From assembly GCA_903923395.1 (NCBI GenBank), contig CAIXXM010000062.1, positions 1 through 47,920 of the forward strand: a stretch of DNA of 47,920 bases. The letters are read 5' to 3'. The number at the start of each line of letters is the position of its first letter. Position 1 is the stretch's first letter. Below the pieces are notes generated by a model. The model had not been told where the DNA came from. It did not search any database and was given only the letters and a program-made list of their open reading frames with translations. Below are positions 17,024 through 25,218 of this stretch, piece after piece. Position numbers and translations under genes: made by a program. The stretch comes from an uncultured Acidobacteriia bacterium. GTDB lineage: Bacteria > Acidobacteriota > Terriglobia > Bryobacterales > Bryobacteraceae.

Positions 17024-18439
17024 GTGTTTCGCAAACTCTGCTGCCTGATCGCCCTGCTTGTGTGCCTGTTTGCTTTTGCGCAAAGGCGGCGCGTGGAGAC
17101 AGCGGGCATTGCTTCCACCTCACAGATTCTGGGGCGGCCGAAAGATACTGCGATCACCCTGAGCGTGCTCGCGCCTGGACCCGTGAGCGTCAGTTATGGT
17201 TCGGAACCAGGCAGGTATCAAACGACGCCCGCACTGACTGGCGCAGGTGCACCGGTGGAGTTCGAGATCAACGACCTCAAACCAGATGCGCTTTATCACT
17301 ACCATTTGAATCAAGGTGGACAGAGCGGCCCGGACTATACCTTTCATACACAGCGCGCGCCCGGCAGCAGCTTTCACTTCGGCGTACAGGGAGATTCCCA
17401 TCCGGAACGGCAGGGCAAGATGTTTTCGCCGGAACTGTATCTGAAAACGATGCAAAACGCTGCCGCCGCGGGACTCGATTTCTATGTGACCCTTGGCGAT
17501 GATTTCAATGTCGACCAACTCTATAACCGCGGCACTCTCAACGCTGGCACTGTCTCGCAGCTATACATCAATCAACGGCAGTTCTTAGGGATACCGGCAA
17601 GAACCATGGCACTGTTTCTGGTCAATGGCAACCATGAGCAGGCCGCGCAATGTTTACTCGATGGCAAGCCGGACAGTGTGCCGGTGTTGGCGGGAAAGGC
17701 CAGGAACACTTACTATCCACTCCCCGCGCCAGACCGTTTTTATACAGGGGATACAGAACCAGTGGAACACCTCGGGCTGCGCCGGGATTACTATGCCTGG
17801 ACATGGGGAGATGCACTCTTCATTACGCTGGACCCTTACTGGCATTCGCCGGTCGAAATCGACGAGGGCATTGGTGGCAATGCCGCAAACCGGGGGAAAC
17901 CAAGGAACCGCGACGGGTGGGGAGCCACGATGGGAGATGCGCAATACCGATGGCTGAAACATACGCTGGAAACAAGCAAAGCAAAGTATAAATTCGTCTT
18001 CGCGCATCATGTGCTGGGCAGTTACCGCGGGGCTGCGGAACTTACCGGATTGTTTGAATGGGGTGGACGCAACCGTCAGGGGCAGTGGGAGTTTGACACT
18101 AAGCGCCCTGGCTGGGAGTTGCCGGTCCACCAGTTGATGGTCAAGCATGGCGTTACCATCTTCTTCCAGGGTCATGACCATCTGTTCGCCCGTCAGGAAA
18201 AGGACGGCATCATCTACCAGGAAACACCGAACCCTGCCGATGACACTTACACGGCCTTTAACAGCGAAGCTTACCGCAGCGGGAACGTGCTGCCAAACGC
18301 AGGCTTTCTCGATGTTACAGTTTCCGGGAAGAGTGTAAAAGTGGATTACATCCGGGCCTGGCTGCCGCAGGATGAGAAAGACGGCCACAAGAATGGCGAG
18401 ACTGCCTTTTCGTATATAGTGACTGCGGGGAAGAAATGA
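17024..18439 (+). CDS. Secreted metallophosphoesterase with purple-acid-phosphatase-like N-domain (copy 1)
   Basis: A 471-residue protein starting at GTG 17024 behind AGGAGGT, which gives a signal peptide (VFRKLCCLIALLVCLFAFAQ). Residues about 25-120 form a fibronectin-like domain as in purple acid phosphatases (VSVSYGSEPGRY, INDLKPDALYHYHL). The catalytic domain follows with QGDSHPE, TLGDDFN, NGNHEQA, FAHHVLG and FQGHDHLFA, a complete two-metal set. It probably hydrolyses phosphomonoesters or diesters in the periplasm. The next gene is a diverged duplicate that overlaps it by 4 bases. The D-x-H motif here reads DSH, which is also true of the copy. Confidence 0.87.
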   Translation: MFRKLCCLIALLVCLFAFAQRRRVETAGIASTSQILGRPKDTAITLSVLAPGPVSVSYGSEPGRYQTTPALTGAGAPVEFEINDLKPDALYHYHLNQGGQSGPDYTFHTQRAPGSSFHFGVQGDSHPERQGKMFSPELYLKTMQNAAAAGLDFYVTLGDDFNVDQLYNRGTLNAGTVSQLYINQRQFLGIPARTMALFLVNGNHEQAAQCLLDGKPDSVPVLAGKARNTYYPLPAPDRFYTGDTEPVEHLGLRRDYYAWTWGDALFITLDPYWHSPVEIDEGIGGNAANRGKPRNRDGWGATMGDAQYRWLKHTLETSKAKYKFVFAHHVLGSYRGAAELTGLFEWGGRNRQGQWEFDTKRPGWELPVHQLMVKHGVTIFFQGHDHLFARQEKDGIIYQETPNPADDTYTAFNSEAYRSGNVLPNAGFLDVTVSGKSVKVDYIRAWLPQDEKDGHKNGETAFSYIVTAGKK

Positions 18440-19833
18440 AACAAGCGCTTCTGTGGTGCTCTTTGTTAGCGATCGCTGCCGCCGGGATTCTGGCGCAGCA
18501 ACAACGTCCGGGCGGGCAAAAGGGCGGCCAGAAGAAAGGTGGTCCGGCGGGAACCTTTGTCACTGATGTGCCCAGGCACCTCTACGATATCGTTCTTGCG
18601 CGTCCGGAAGACCGTTCCATCACCGCGTCTGTTCTGGCATATGAAGACATGGACGCCCGGATTGTATACACAGGGGGCAAAACGGAAGTTACGATGCTGA
18701 CGGCCGGAGTGCCGGAGAATATCAAGCTGGAAAACCTGAAGCCTGATACCGCGTACACCTATCATCTGGAATTCCGCAAGCCCAGGACGGAGCCATTTGA
18801 TCCTTCGCCCACTTACAGCTTTCACACGCGCCGTGCTCCCGGAGCATCGTTCACTGTCACCATCCAGGCAGATTCCCATCTGGATAACAACACCAACCCC
18901 GAGGTTTACAAGCGCGACCTGGAGAACGCGGCTGCGGACAAACCAGATTTTGAAATTGATCTGGGCGATACCTTCATGACGGACAAGTATCCCGATTACA
19001 AAGCCGCCGCGAAGCAATACCTCGCACAACGCTATTACTTCGGACTACTGTGTAGTGCAGCACCCCTCTTCCTGGTACTGGGCAATCATGACGGCGAGCA
19101 GGGCCGCTTCCTGAACGGGGGCGATGACAATATGGCCGTGTGGTCCAACATGATGCGCAAGAAGTACTTTCCGAATCCGATTTCGGGCGGCGAGGACCCT
19201 AATGCAGGCGTGTTGCAGGATTACTATTCCTGGGAGTGGGGAGATGCGCTCTTCATCGCTCTGGACCCGTTCTGGAACACGAAGCGGCGCGGCGGCGACG
19301 GCGGCTGGGCATGGACACTGGGCAAGCCGCAATATGACTGGCTGGTGACGACTCTAGCTGCCAGCAAGGCGAAGTACAAGATGGTCTTCCTGCACCATCT
19401 GGTCGGTGGCGCGGAATCACAGCGCGGCGGCGTGGAGGCGGCCAAGTTCTATGAATGGGGCGGACAGAATGCGGATGGTACTGAAGCCTTCGCCGCACAG
19501 CGGCCGGGGTGGCCGATGCCCATCCACGAGGTCCTGAAGAAGTATAAAGTTGCCGCCGTGTTCCACGGACACGATCATCTTTACGCGAAACAGGAACTGG
19601 ACGGGATCGTGTATCAAGAGGTCCCGCAGCCCGGCTTCAACCGGCAGGGACCCGCCAACAGTGCGGCAGAGTACGGCTATCTTGCGGGTAAGATTCTGGG
19701 CAGCCCGGGACATCTGCGCATGCGCATCTCACCGGAGGGAATGAAGGTGGAGTTCACCCGGCCTGTTCCTCCAGAAGCCGAGTCCGCAACCCGCCATAAT
19801 GGTGAGGTTGCGGACTCGTACTGGATCAAGTAG
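18436..19833 (+). CDS. Secreted metallophosphoesterase with purple-acid-phosphatase-like N-domain (copy 2)
   Basis: A 465-residue paralogue of the preceding gene, starting at ATG 18436 within an ATGA overlap. It has a signal peptide (MKQALLWCSLLAIAAAGILA), a basic Gly/Lys-rich linker, and a fibronectin-like domain ending in LENLKPDTAYTYHLEF. The phosphoesterase motifs are QADSHLD, DLGDTFM, LGNHDGE, FLHHLVGG and FHGHDHLYA. The shared order, the YYSWEWGDALFIALDPFW versus YYAWTWGDALFITLDPYW match, and adjacency show tandem duplication. The two copies may have different substrates or form a heteromer; the sequence cannot tell which. Confidence 0.87.
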   Translation: MKQALLWCSLLAIAAAGILAQQQRPGGQKGGQKKGGPAGTFVTDVPRHLYDIVLARPEDRSITASVLAYEDMDARIVYTGGKTEVTMLTAGVPENIKLENLKPDTAYTYHLEFRKPRTEPFDPSPTYSFHTRRAPGASFTVTIQADSHLDNNTNPEVYKRDLENAAADKPDFEIDLGDTFMTDKYPDYKAAAKQYLAQRYYFGLLCSAAPLFLVLGNHDGEQGRFLNGGDDNMAVWSNMMRKKYFPNPISGGEDPNAGVLQDYYSWEWGDALFIALDPFWNTKRRGGDGGWAWTLGKPQYDWLVTTLAASKAKYKMVFLHHLVGGAESQRGGVEAAKFYEWGGQNADGTEAFAAQRPGWPMPIHEVLKKYKVAAVFHGHDHLYAKQELDGIVYQEVPQPGFNRQGPANSAAEYGYLAGKILGSPGHLRMRISPEGMKVEFTRPVPPEAESATRHNGEVADSYWIK

Positions 19834-19870
19834 CTATGCTCCTGTTGTAGAGCCGGGGTCTCTCCTAAGT

Positions 19871-19931
19871 ATTCGCCGGCAAAACGGACCTCGGGGCGGC
19901 GGCGAATGCTTGTTTGTGATGAGGCCGCCCC
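19871..19931. terminator. Overlapping inverted repeats between convergent genes, terminator-like
   Basis: Two mutually exclusive stems lie between the converging phosphoesterase and PEP-CTERM genes: ATTCGCCG (19871-19878) with CGGCGAAT (19900-19907), and GGGGCGGC (19893-19900) with GCCGCCCC (19924-19931). No T-run follows on either strand, so a Rho-independent terminator is only possible, not shown. Confidence 0.4.
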
Positions 19932-19947
19932 GGCCTTTGCCGGCTAG

Positions 19948-20661
19948 TTAGGCTTCAGAGTTCTTCTTGCGCTTGCGGCGGTACGCGCCAAGCCCAATCG
20001 CGCCAAGCCCAATTAGCAGCAACGATGGAGTTCCCGGTTCAGGCGTCGTGAAATCAACGGCACCGCCTGCCAGCCCTTCTACGCCATATCCGAGCAATGA
20101 CACCGAGTAGTCCGTATTGACCTGAATCTCCGCCCAGCCGTAGTAAGTATTGCTGTTGGCAAACATCTCCAGTGCAATATAACCGCTTGTAGGTCCATCT
20201 GCCGGATTGAACTTCCCGAGCGACGCGCCTTGATAAGCCAGTGTCGAATAGTGGTGGGAGTTATTACTATAGCCGTCAATGTGGTTGGTAAGTTGCGAAC
20301 CAAACTGACTCTGGGTCAGATTTTGTATAGAGCTCTGGATGATACCAAAAGCATCAATATTGCCAATCGGCTGCAGGGTTACCTTGATGGGGCCGCTGTC
20401 GATGGAAGTGGATTCCAGGGAGTAGCCGGTACCGATGCCAGTTGTATTGAAGCTCGTTGTGCTGCTGATCAAAAGAATCGGATCAAAATAGACAGTGGTC
20501 GAACCGGTCGCAAGTGCCCCGGAAAGATTTATGCCACTGGAGTTGAATGTACTGGCATTCGCGGCCGGAGAGATGGCGGCAATACCCGCAGCAAGCGCCA
20601 TCGCCATCTTCTTGTAATGATCCAGCCTTTTCTCTATCTGGTCTTGCTTGATGTCTTTCAT
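19948..20661 (-). CDS. PEP-CTERM sorting domain protein
   Basis: A 237-residue exported protein. After a charged N-terminal extension (MKDIKQDQIEKRLDHYKK) comes a hydrophobic stretch ending ISPAANAS. The middle is low-complexity and Ser/Thr/Gly/Asn-rich, without a recognised domain (GYIALEMFANSNTYYGWAEI is typical of many PEP-CTERM proteins). The tail has PEPGTPSLLLIGLGAIGLGA followed by YRRKRKK, the PEP-CTERM signal for exosortase processing and surface or matrix display. The start codon is 4 bases after the stop of the beta-propeller gene, so the two are co-translated. No exosortase gene is in the window. Confidence 0.88.
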   Translation of the reverse strand: MKDIKQDQIEKRLDHYKKMAMALAAGIAAISPAANASTFNSSGINLSGALATGSTTVYFDPILLISSTTSFNTTGIGTGYSLESTSIDSGPIKVTLQPIGNIDAFGIIQSSIQNLTQSQFGSQLTNHIDGYSNNSHHYSTLAYQGASLGKFNPADGPTSGYIALEMFANSNTYYGWAEIQVNTDYSVSLLGYGVEGLAGGAVDFTTPEPGTPSLLLIGLGAIGLGAYRRKRKKNSEA

Positions 20662-20665
20662 GGCG

Positions 20666-22333
20666 TTATTGTTTCATCCCGTAAACGAGGACTTGGCCCG
20701 AGAACGTTGCAACGTAGACTTTACCATTCGCGATGGTGGGAGGCACCCACTTTGCCCACGAAGAGGCTGTATTCGAAGAATCGGCATCGGAGCTGAAGAG
20801 AGGAACGAGCGTGGTTGCATCGAAAGCGAGCAGAACACCGTGAGAGCTGTCATCGAGAGACTGGCCGTTCGTAGAGGCGGTGGCCCATACGATACCGTCC
20901 GATGTTCCATTCGCGGAGATCGACGTAGGAGGAGACATCCTGAAGCTGTGGGTGAAACCGGTGGTGGTCGCCGTGGTTGTGGTGGAGCAATCACTCGAAG
21001 TACATACCTTCTGATAAGTGGGGGTTGTGCCGAGATAACCTGCCATCGGATAGTAAGTGAAGTAAGTTAGCACCGTGTTCGACGGCCAAACGTAGATGTT
21101 GTTGTTAAAAAAAGACATCGGGCCGAAGACAGGGCCGCCGGCATACAAGCGCTGGTGGACATAGGCATAACCGTAATCCACGCCTGGCAGCGCCGTGGTA
21201 TCAACCATGAACATGTCGTAATTCTTGGTGGCGAACAGGATGTAGTTGGTCCCGGGGATCATCATGGGGCCGCCTGAGCCGAGGTCGCCGTCATAACCGC
21301 TTTCGGCAATAAAATCCGAAGGCGTATAAAAGCCCGCTGTCTTCAGACCCGCCTTCGGGTTGAGACGCATCATGCTCATGCCGTAGTTGCGGCGGTCTGC
21401 ACTGATGTACGCAGAGGAAAGGGATGACGAACCGGCATTGTTGTCACCGTTGCCGGTAACTGCGTAGACATAGCCGGCCGAGTCTGCCAGTGGACCAACG
21501 CCGCTCTGCCAAATGGCACCGTCGCCCCCATCCGGGGTAGTGCACTTGATGCCGAACCGCTTCAATGACAAGTGATCGTAAGCAAAAACCCAGCCGTGGT
21601 AAGGGGTCAGATCCTGATGGCTGCCGAAAGTCACGTAGACCAAGCCCCCTGCGAGGAGCAGTGCCGGGCGCTGGTGGTGCTGTTGCGGAGAAAACGTGAG
21701 GGTGGTTCCATCTGAGGAATCCGAATGCGCGGTATCCCCTGTTCCGGGCACCGACCCGGTGATCTCCATGGGGCTGTTCACCCGTTCATGGCCAGTGGCG
21801 ATATCGATGGAATGAAGCTTGAAACGCTGCGCCTGGCCAGTCACACCGGGAGACGAGGCCGCCACCACAAAAATAGCATTGATATCTGTAGCAATGACAG
21901 GGGTCGAGGTAATCCCGATCTGTGGGTAAAGATCCTGGTATGAGCCGTAGCCAGGTATCGTGTTGCAATTCACAGGATTGCCGAGCAGGCTGGGGCCAAC
22001 GGTCCAAAGGGAATCGCCGGTGTCGGCATCGAATGCATAAAGATAATTGGCTTCCGTCGCAATAAAGACGACGTTATGTACACCGGCATTCGCACCGGTG
22101 GTAATAGTCACATTGGAAAGGTAAAGAGGCTGGGCGTAGACTTGGCCGGTAACACTAAGCGAAAAGAGCTTGCCGAAGTTGCCACCGGAAACGCTGGCGG
22201 GAGTTAAAGTCGTCTCCGAGGCGTTCAAGCCGGTCCTCAGATTGTCATTGTGATACGTTGTAACGCTTACTTGGCCGGTCAGTAACTGGGAAAACAGCAG
22301 GGCGAAGCCCAAACTGGATATTTTCTTACACAC
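20666..22333 (-). CDS. Secreted PQQ-like beta-propeller protein
   Basis: A 555-residue secreted protein. GTG 22333 is chosen because a strong ribosome binding site (GGAGGAG, 22342-22348) lies 8 bases upstream and it begins a signal peptide (KKISSLGFALLFSQLLTGQ). The longer frame upstream adds only 16 unlikely residues. The mature part opens TTYHNDNLRTGLNASETTL and GGNFGKLFSLSVTGQVYAQPLY, typical of acidobacterial PQQ-repeat-like proteins. Blades such as FIATEANYLYAFDADTGDSLW and GVLLAFDATTL follow. Quinoprotein catalytic residues are not evident, so it may be a structural or binding propeller. It is coupled to the downstream PEP-CTERM gene. Confidence 0.85.
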   Translation of the reverse strand: MCKKISSLGFALLFSQLLTGQVSVTTYHNDNLRTGLNASETTLTPASVSGGNFGKLFSLSVTGQVYAQPLYLSNVTITTGANAGVHNVVFIATEANYLYAFDADTGDSLWTVGPSLLGNPVNCNTIPGYGSYQDLYPQIGITSTPVIATDINAIFVVAASSPGVTGQAQRFKLHSIDIATGHERVNSPMEITGSVPGTGDTAHSDSSDGTTLTFSPQQHHQRPALLLAGGLVYVTFGSHQDLTPYHGWVFAYDHLSLKRFGIKCTTPDGGDGAIWQSGVGPLADSAGYVYAVTGNGDNNAGSSSLSSAYISADRRNYGMSMMRLNPKAGLKTAGFYTPSDFIAESGYDGDLGSGGPMMIPGTNYILFATKNYDMFMVDTTALPGVDYGYAYVHQRLYAGGPVFGPMSFFNNNIYVWPSNTVLTYFTYYPMAGYLGTTPTYQKVCTSSDCSTTTTATTTGFTHSFRMSPPTSISANGTSDGIVWATASTNGQSLDDSSHGVLLAFDATTLVPLFSSDADSSNTASSWAKWVPPTIANGKVYVATFSGQVLVYGMKQ

Positions 22334-22341
22334 GGTTTCAT

Positions 22342-22348
22342 CTCCTCC
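22342..22348 (-). promoter_or_regulatory. Ribosome binding site deciding the propeller-protein start
   Basis: On the minus strand GGAGGAG stands 8 bases before GTG 22333. It is framed by a short inverted repeat (ATCTC...GAGAT) that could place it in a hairpin loop. It supports the GTG start. Confidence 0.6.
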
Positions 22349-22534
22349 GAGATCGCTGGTACGCCCGCGCACACGGCCCACCGCACGAGGGTAGCCGAAG
22401 TACTAGAGCGCACAGCAGGTGTTTTAAGATTAAGCGATGATAAAGAGTTTGGCAACTACCAACAGTAGGTTTCTGAGAGAGGCCATACACTCTGATTTCG
22501 CCAAGAGCAAAGGACCGTTACGGCTGCGTTTCGC

Positions 22535-25165
22535 ATGAAGCACAAGCGGTTCTTACTCATTGGCTGGGATGCTGCGGACTGGCGGATCATCACACCCCTG
22601 CTGGAGACTGGTGATCTTCCGTACCTTTCTTCTTTGTTGCAGAATGGCGTGGCGGGAGACCTTGCCACGCTCGAGCCCTCTTTATCTCCTCTGCTGTGGA
22701 ATTCTATCAGTACTGGCAGGACCGCAGACCAGCATGGCGTACTTGGTTTCACGGAGTACGAACGTACTACCGGCAGAGTCCGACCTGTCTCCAGTCGCTC
22801 CCGCCGGACCAAGGCTCTTTGGAATATCGCCTCGCTGGCGGGACTGCAATCGAACGTGGTGGGATGGTTCGGCAGTCACCCCGCTGAGTCCATCCGCGGC
22901 GCGATGGTGACCGATGCCTTTGTGCGGGATGTGCCGCGTCCTGGAGAAGATTGGCCGATGGTCGCGGGTTCGGTGTCCCCCCGGCACCTGGCAGAGGCAC
23001 TGGAGGAGTTCCGGGTGCGTCCAGAAGAACTGGATGCCGAAATCCTGCGGATGTTCGTGCCCCAGGCGGGCAGAATTGAGCTATCGAAGAAGGGCGCACT
23101 GGATGCTCTGGCGACGGTCATCGCCGAAGCAGCCTCTATCCACGCAGCCGCAACCTGGCTTATGGCAGAGCAGCCGTGGGATTTCATGGCCGTCTACCAC
23201 ATTGCGATTGATCACTTCTGCCACGGTTTCATCAATTACCACCCGCCGAAGCTCGATTGGGTCCCGGAGAAAGATTTCGAGGCCCTTTCGGGCGTGGTTG
23301 CCTCGGGCTACCGGCTGATGGATTTATTCCTCGGGCGCATGCTGCAATTGGCCGGACCGGAAACCACCGTGATGCTGCTCTCTGATCACGGCTTCCATTC
23401 GGGCGCGGAACGTCCGAGGTATATCCCGATGGTGCCGACGGGTCCTGCAAGCCAACACCGCCCGCTGGGTATCTTCGTGCTGTCGGGCCCGGGCATTCGC
23501 AAAGGGGAACGCATCTACGGGCTCAACTTGCTGGATATCGCACCCACGGCCCTCGCGATCCTCGGTCTGCCGGCTGGGCAGGACATGCCAGGGCGGGTTT
23601 TGCTGGAAGCGTTTGAAGAGCCACCACGGCTGGACCGGATTCCATCGTGGGAGACCGTGCCCGGCGACTGCGGCATGCATAGTACCAACGCGCCCGAACC
23701 GGCAGACTCGATGGATCAGGCGACGGCGGATCGACTGCTGCAGCAATTCGTGGCCCTTGGCTACGTGGACCCCGCCGAACCGGGAGGCGCGGAAGGCAAG
23801 TCCTCAGTCCGGGAAATGAATTGGAATCTGGCCCGGGTGTATCTGAACACGGGCAGGCCGCAGTTGGCGCTGGAGATGCTGGAAGCGCTATACCTGCAGA
23901 ATCCCAAGCGCCGGGACTTCGGCATGGCACTGGCGGACTGCCAGCGGGTTTTGGGCATGTTCGTGGAGGCGGAAGCCACCGTGCGCGCGGTGACGGCGAG
24001 TGACCCGGATGCACCGCGGGCACACGTTATCCTGGGCGCGATTGCGTTCGAGCAGGGGCGCTATCAAGACGCGCTGCGGCATTATCTGGATGCGGAGCAC
24101 GTGGCCAAAACGGCCGCAGTTTACACGGCAACCGGCAGTGCGTATCTGCGGCTGCGTCGCTGGCAAGATGCCAAACGGGCGTTTGAGCAGAGCCTGACGC
24201 TGAATGACGAGCATCCGCTCACGTGGCAGGGAATCGCGCGGGTGGCTCTTCGTTTGGGCGATTATCCGAAAGCACTGGATGCCGCTCTCTATTCGCTGCA
24301 ATACCGCCATGATCTGCCCCTGACGCATGTGCTGCTGGGCATCGCCCTCTACCATCACGGCAGGCACGGGGAGTGCTTCCAGGCCCTCCGCACCGCGCTG
24401 CAACTGGAACCCTCCTACCGGTTGGCCCACAGGGTTCTGGGGCGCTTGCTGCCAACACAGGAGGATCGCCGCCGGCATGCGGAAGCAGCCCGCGAAATCC
24501 AGAAAAGACTAAAGGCCGCCGCGGCACAGCGCGCCGCCATCCGGGAAGCTGCCCGCGAACGGGCTCGGGCGCGCGCTGCAAATCCTGTGGCCGGCAGCCG
24601 GGAGTTCATTGTGGTCTCTGGACTGCCCAGAAGCGGCACATCCCTGATGATGCAAATGCTGGAAGCGGCCGGGCTGCCGATTCTTTCGGACGGCGAACGG
24701 CGTGCCGATGAGGATAATCCAGAGGGCTACAAAGAGTGGGAAGCGGTCAAGACGATCGCCTCAAATCCGGAACTGATTCGCCAGGCGGAGGGCAAGGCGG
24801 TGAAGGTGGTTTCTCCCCTGCTGCCCGCCCTTCCCGGGGGACACCGCTACAGGGTCTTGTTCATGCAACGCCCCATCGGAGAGGTGCTGGCGTCCCAGGA
24901 AAAGATGCTCCAGCGCCGGGGCGAAGCGCCGGCAGCCGACCGGGAACTGCTGGAAGAACAGATGACGCGCCACAGAGAGGACATCCTCAGTTGGCTGCTG
25001 CGTTCGCCGGACCATGAACTCATGGTGGTGGACTATCCGTCGCTCATTGCAGAGCCGAGCGTCTGGATGGAACGGATCACCACGTTTCTCGGCTCATTAC
25101 CGAACCCGGAAGCTATGCTCAAGGTCATCCGGCCGGACCTTCACCGGAACCGCACCGAGCACTAA
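22535..25165 (+). CDS. Phosphodiesterase-TPR-sulfotransferase fusion protein
   Basis: An 876-residue cytoplasmic protein with three parts. Residues 1-375 are an alkaline-phosphatase-superfamily phosphodiesterase/pyrophosphatase domain: LLIGWDAADW, LSPLLWNSISTGRTADQHG, HIAIDHFCHGF and LLSDHGFHSG carry the metal ligands. Residues about 400-655 are TPR repeats (NWNLARVYLNTGRPQLALEM, AHVILGAIAFEQGRYQDAL, GSAYLRLRRWQDAKRAFEQS). A basic helical linker leads to a sulfotransferase-type domain (about 690-876) with the phosphosulfate loop SGLPRSGTSLMMQML and a later RPIGEVLASQEKM. No signal peptide is present. It might remove and transfer groups on nucleotide-linked or glycan substrates recruited by the TPRs; the actual substrate is unknown. 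Confidence 0.85.
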   Translation: MKHKRFLLIGWDAADWRIITPLLETGDLPYLSSLLQNGVAGDLATLEPSLSPLLWNSISTGRTADQHGVLGFTEYERTTGRVRPVSSRSRRTKALWNIASLAGLQSNVVGWFGSHPAESIRGAMVTDAFVRDVPRPGEDWPMVAGSVSPRHLAEALEEFRVRPEELDAEILRMFVPQAGRIELSKKGALDALATVIAEAASIHAAATWLMAEQPWDFMAVYHIAIDHFCHGFINYHPPKLDWVPEKDFEALSGVVASGYRLMDLFLGRMLQLAGPETTVMLLSDHGFHSGAERPRYIPMVPTGPASQHRPLGIFVLSGPGIRKGERIYGLNLLDIAPTALAILGLPAGQDMPGRVLLEAFEEPPRLDRIPSWETVPGDCGMHSTNAPEPADSMDQATADRLLQQFVALGYVDPAEPGGAEGKSSVREMNWNLARVYLNTGRPQLALEMLEALYLQNPKRRDFGMALADCQRVLGMFVEAEATVRAVTASDPDAPRAHVILGAIAFEQGRYQDALRHYLDAEHVAKTAAVYTATGSAYLRLRRWQDAKRAFEQSLTLNDEHPLTWQGIARVALRLGDYPKALDAALYSLQYRHDLPLTHVLLGIALYHHGRHGECFQALRTALQLEPSYRLAHRVLGRLLPTQEDRRRHAEAAREIQKRLKAAAAQRAAIREAARERARARAANPVAGSREFIVVSGLPRSGTSLMMQMLEAAGLPILSDGERRADEDNPEGYKEWEAVKTIASNPELIRQAEGKAVKVVSPLLPALPGGHRYRVLFMQRPIGEVLASQEKMLQRRGEAPAADRELLEEQMTRHREDILSWLLRSPDHELMVVDYPSLIAEPSVWMERITTFLGSLPNPEAMLKVIRPDLHRNRTEH

Positions 25166-25218
25166 TCAGGCCATGTAACTTGCACGCCGTTCACATTCGC
25201 GGATTAACATGCAGAATC

